Below are positions 6,705-7,211 of a stretch of DNA of 7,211 nucleotides, in pieces (within the stretch, counting starts at the first letter, position 1; each line of letters begins with the position of its first letter). The notes beneath the pieces were generated by a model that worked only from the letters and a program-made list of their open reading frames with translations, ran no database searches and was not told the origin of the DNA. The translations under genes were made by a program, and so were the position numbers. The stretch lies in NCBI GenBank assembly GCA_013414745.1, contig CP058707.1, positions 3,428,728 to 3,435,938 on the forward strand, in the 5' to 3' direction. The DNA is from Bacteroidota bacterium. Its GTDB lineage: Bacteria > Bacteroidota > Bacteroidia > Chitinophagales > Chitinophagaceae.

Positions 6705-6784
6705 CGGAATACAAACAGGGCATTTACCTCTTAAAGCTAATCTTAAACTCAGGAGAAATTTATTCAGAAAAGTTGATAAAATGA
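6551..6784 (+). other. T9SS type A sorting domain of the second secreted protein
   Basis: Complete when the frames are joined near 6683: PYKIYPNPVADRLQI, SIELHNLSGQLIEQKTF, HFELDLTEYKQGIYLLKLIL, IYSEKLIK, then TGA at 6782-6784. Positions 6551-6598 form copy 2 of the 48-bp near-identical block found at 5075-5122. Beyond that block the two domains share only the family pattern at protein level. Confidence 0.82.
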
Positions 6785-7141
6785 GGAATATGATGTGATA
6801 AGAGGAACCATGACAATGCATCAGCAATCCGGATAACCCAATATGTCTCTTAAGTGCACTGATAAATGTTTATTTCATCTGAATCAGCTGTACCTATTTC
6901 TGTGTTCCAAATTCTCTCATGGAAATCGGATAATTTATGTTGAATGAGATACAAGACCGTTGTAAAAATCATTTGGCAAAAAAATCAAAGTAACGCAGGA
7001 ATTTGAAGCCAGATGGCCTAGCCGATTAATTATGATAGTTTTGCAACAGTCTCCCTAGATTAGAATCTTGTTGCAAACAGTGGCGACCAAGTCTGTTGTT
7101 TGCTACCTTATTTTCCTTTCTTTGCGTGATAAAACAGAACT
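6785..7141. other. non-coding stretch between the T9SS genes and the carboxylase start
   Basis: No frame on either strand gives a protein with recognisable features. The minus-strand open stretch that enters here mostly mirrors the sorting-domain codons. I see no tRNA, no strong GC-rich hairpin followed by a T-run and no repeat array. An A7 run lies at 6978-6984 and a small AT palindrome at 6862-6873. The only notable structure is the nested inverted repeat at 7040-7077. TAGTTTTG at 7036-7043 fits the -7 consensus TAnnTTTG but has no -33 partner at normal spacing and overlaps the repeat. Confidence 0.6.
7040..7077. promoter_or_regulatory. nested inverted repeat (hairpin) upstream of the carboxylase gene
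   Basis: TTTGCAACA (7040-7048) is perfectly complementary to TGTTGCAAA (7069-7077), nine base pairs. Inside, AGATT (7057-7061) pairs with AATCT (7064-7068), which abuts the outer right arm, leaving gtctccct as a one-sided bulge. It lies 65 bases before the ATG at 7142 and carries a TAGTTTTG -7-like box at its left edge. It could be a leader hairpin, an operator or a weak terminator; a T-run is absent, so a terminator is least likely. Confidence 0.4.
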
Positions 7142-7211
7142 ATGTCGAAAAAATCAATCTGGAATTTAATAAAAATGAAGATGGTATGAAGTTGGCGGTC
7201 AGCGATATGAA
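7142..7211 (+). CDS. N-terminus of acyl-CoA carboxylase carboxyltransferase subunit (partial, probable frameshift)
   Basis: The ATG at 7142 reads MSKKSIWN and soon hits a stop. One extra A in the A6 run at 7148-7153 turns it into MSKKINLEFNKNEDGMKLAV and then SDM to the window end, in frame 1. The INLEFNKNED...KLAVSDM pattern resembles, from memory, the start of Bacteroidota propionyl/methylmalonyl-CoA carboxylase beta subunits, which transfer carboxyl from biotin to an acyl-CoA in the cytoplasm. The core domain is beyond the window. Without an indel the same frame could only start at a GTG near 7126, which is less attractive. Identification rests on about 20 residues. Confidence 0.5.

Larger units (their letters stand above)
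5296..6784 (+). pseudogene. second T9SS-sorted secreted protein, beta-propeller-like, broken by ~6 frameshifts
   Basis: Joined frames give about 495 residues: signal peptide, an N-terminal domain of the kind W-x-x-G...LDFN...SNGQLL, SPNGQ/APDGK propeller-type blades, then a T9SS type A sorting domain. This matches a common Bacteroidota class of secreted 'WD40-like/hypothetical' proteins with FDRC(S/T)G and SPNGQ motifs; the function is unknown. Frames: 1 (to ~5786), 2 (~5787-5806), 1 (~5806-5928), 3 (~5929-5985), a messy stretch at ~5985-6005, 2 (to ~6062), 3 (~6066-6684), 2 (to TGA 6782-6784). Likely sites are surplus G in G5 5782-5786, missing A in A5 5802-5806, missing T in T5 5924-5928, surplus G in G5 6062-6066 and a missing base near 6681-6685. 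The start overlaps the preceding gene, suggesting coupled translation. Sequencing error is the favoured cause. Confidence 0.75.

Noticed and set aside
884..6784. Programmed frameshifting or homopolymer phase variation as cause of the frame changes
   Set aside because: About 21 shifts in two genes, mostly in tracts of only 3 to 5 bases, with both added and lost bases. Phase-variable tracts are usually longer, and one or two per gene.
6603..6827. Minus-strand open frame across the end of the second T9SS gene
   Set aside because: Most of it is the complement of the sorting-domain codons, which are unambiguous on the plus strand.
6862..6873. AT palindrome ATAAA-TG-TTTAT
   Set aside because: Short and AT-only; expected by chance in such sequence.
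6785..7141. tRNA, CRISPR array or insertion sequence in the intergenic stretch
   Set aside because: No T-loop or cloverleaf pattern, no spaced direct repeats and no transposase fragment or terminal repeats were seen.

Overview
The window looks like Bacteroidota DNA, probably a Saprospiraceae, Chitinophagales or similar environmental lineage. Evidence: two consecutive genes end in type IX secretion (T9SS) type A sorting domains (KIYPNPV... to ...EKIIKR / ...EKLIK); there is a Bacteroidota-type -7 box (TAnnTTTG) upstream of the first; Shine-Dalgarno sequences are absent; and the secreted-protein genes are AT-rich. All recognisable genes lie on the + strand.

Layout. Positions 1-45 may be the tail of an upstream gene. 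Positions 50-766 hold an intact lutA/ykgE-type two-CCG-domain Fe-S protein. After a short gap with a candidate promoter comes a very large secreted-protein gene (884-5318, about 1480 codons). It has a signal peptide, an N-terminal beta-rich domain, four SprB/Ig-like repeats, a long right-handed beta-helix, an alpha-helical segment and a T9SS C-terminal domain. A second T9SS-sorted protein gene (5296-6784, about 495 codons, beta-propeller-like) starts inside the last 23 bases of the first. Positions 6785-7141 are non-coding and contain a nested inverted repeat. The last 70 bases look like the start of an acyl-CoA (propionyl/methylmalonyl-CoA) carboxylase carboxyltransferase subunit.

The dominant oddity is that both secreted-protein genes, and apparently the carboxylase start, are broken by single-base indels: about 15 in the first and 6 in the second. 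Most are losses of one base, often in short homopolymers. Protein-level continuity resumes exactly across each break, so the full proteins can be reconstructed. This is best explained by uncorrected long-read consensus error; recent genuine pseudogenisation is the alternative. The lutA gene is free of such breaks.

Functionally, the two T9SS genes look like a translationally coupled pair of large cell-surface or secreted proteins, with lutA (lactate/glycolate-type oxidation) and the carboxylase as unrelated metabolic neighbours. I found no convincing new defence, mobile or RNA system. The most notable sequence-level signals are a sharply bounded near-identical DNA block shared by the two sorting domains, the gene overlap, and the nested inverted repeat before the carboxylase gene.
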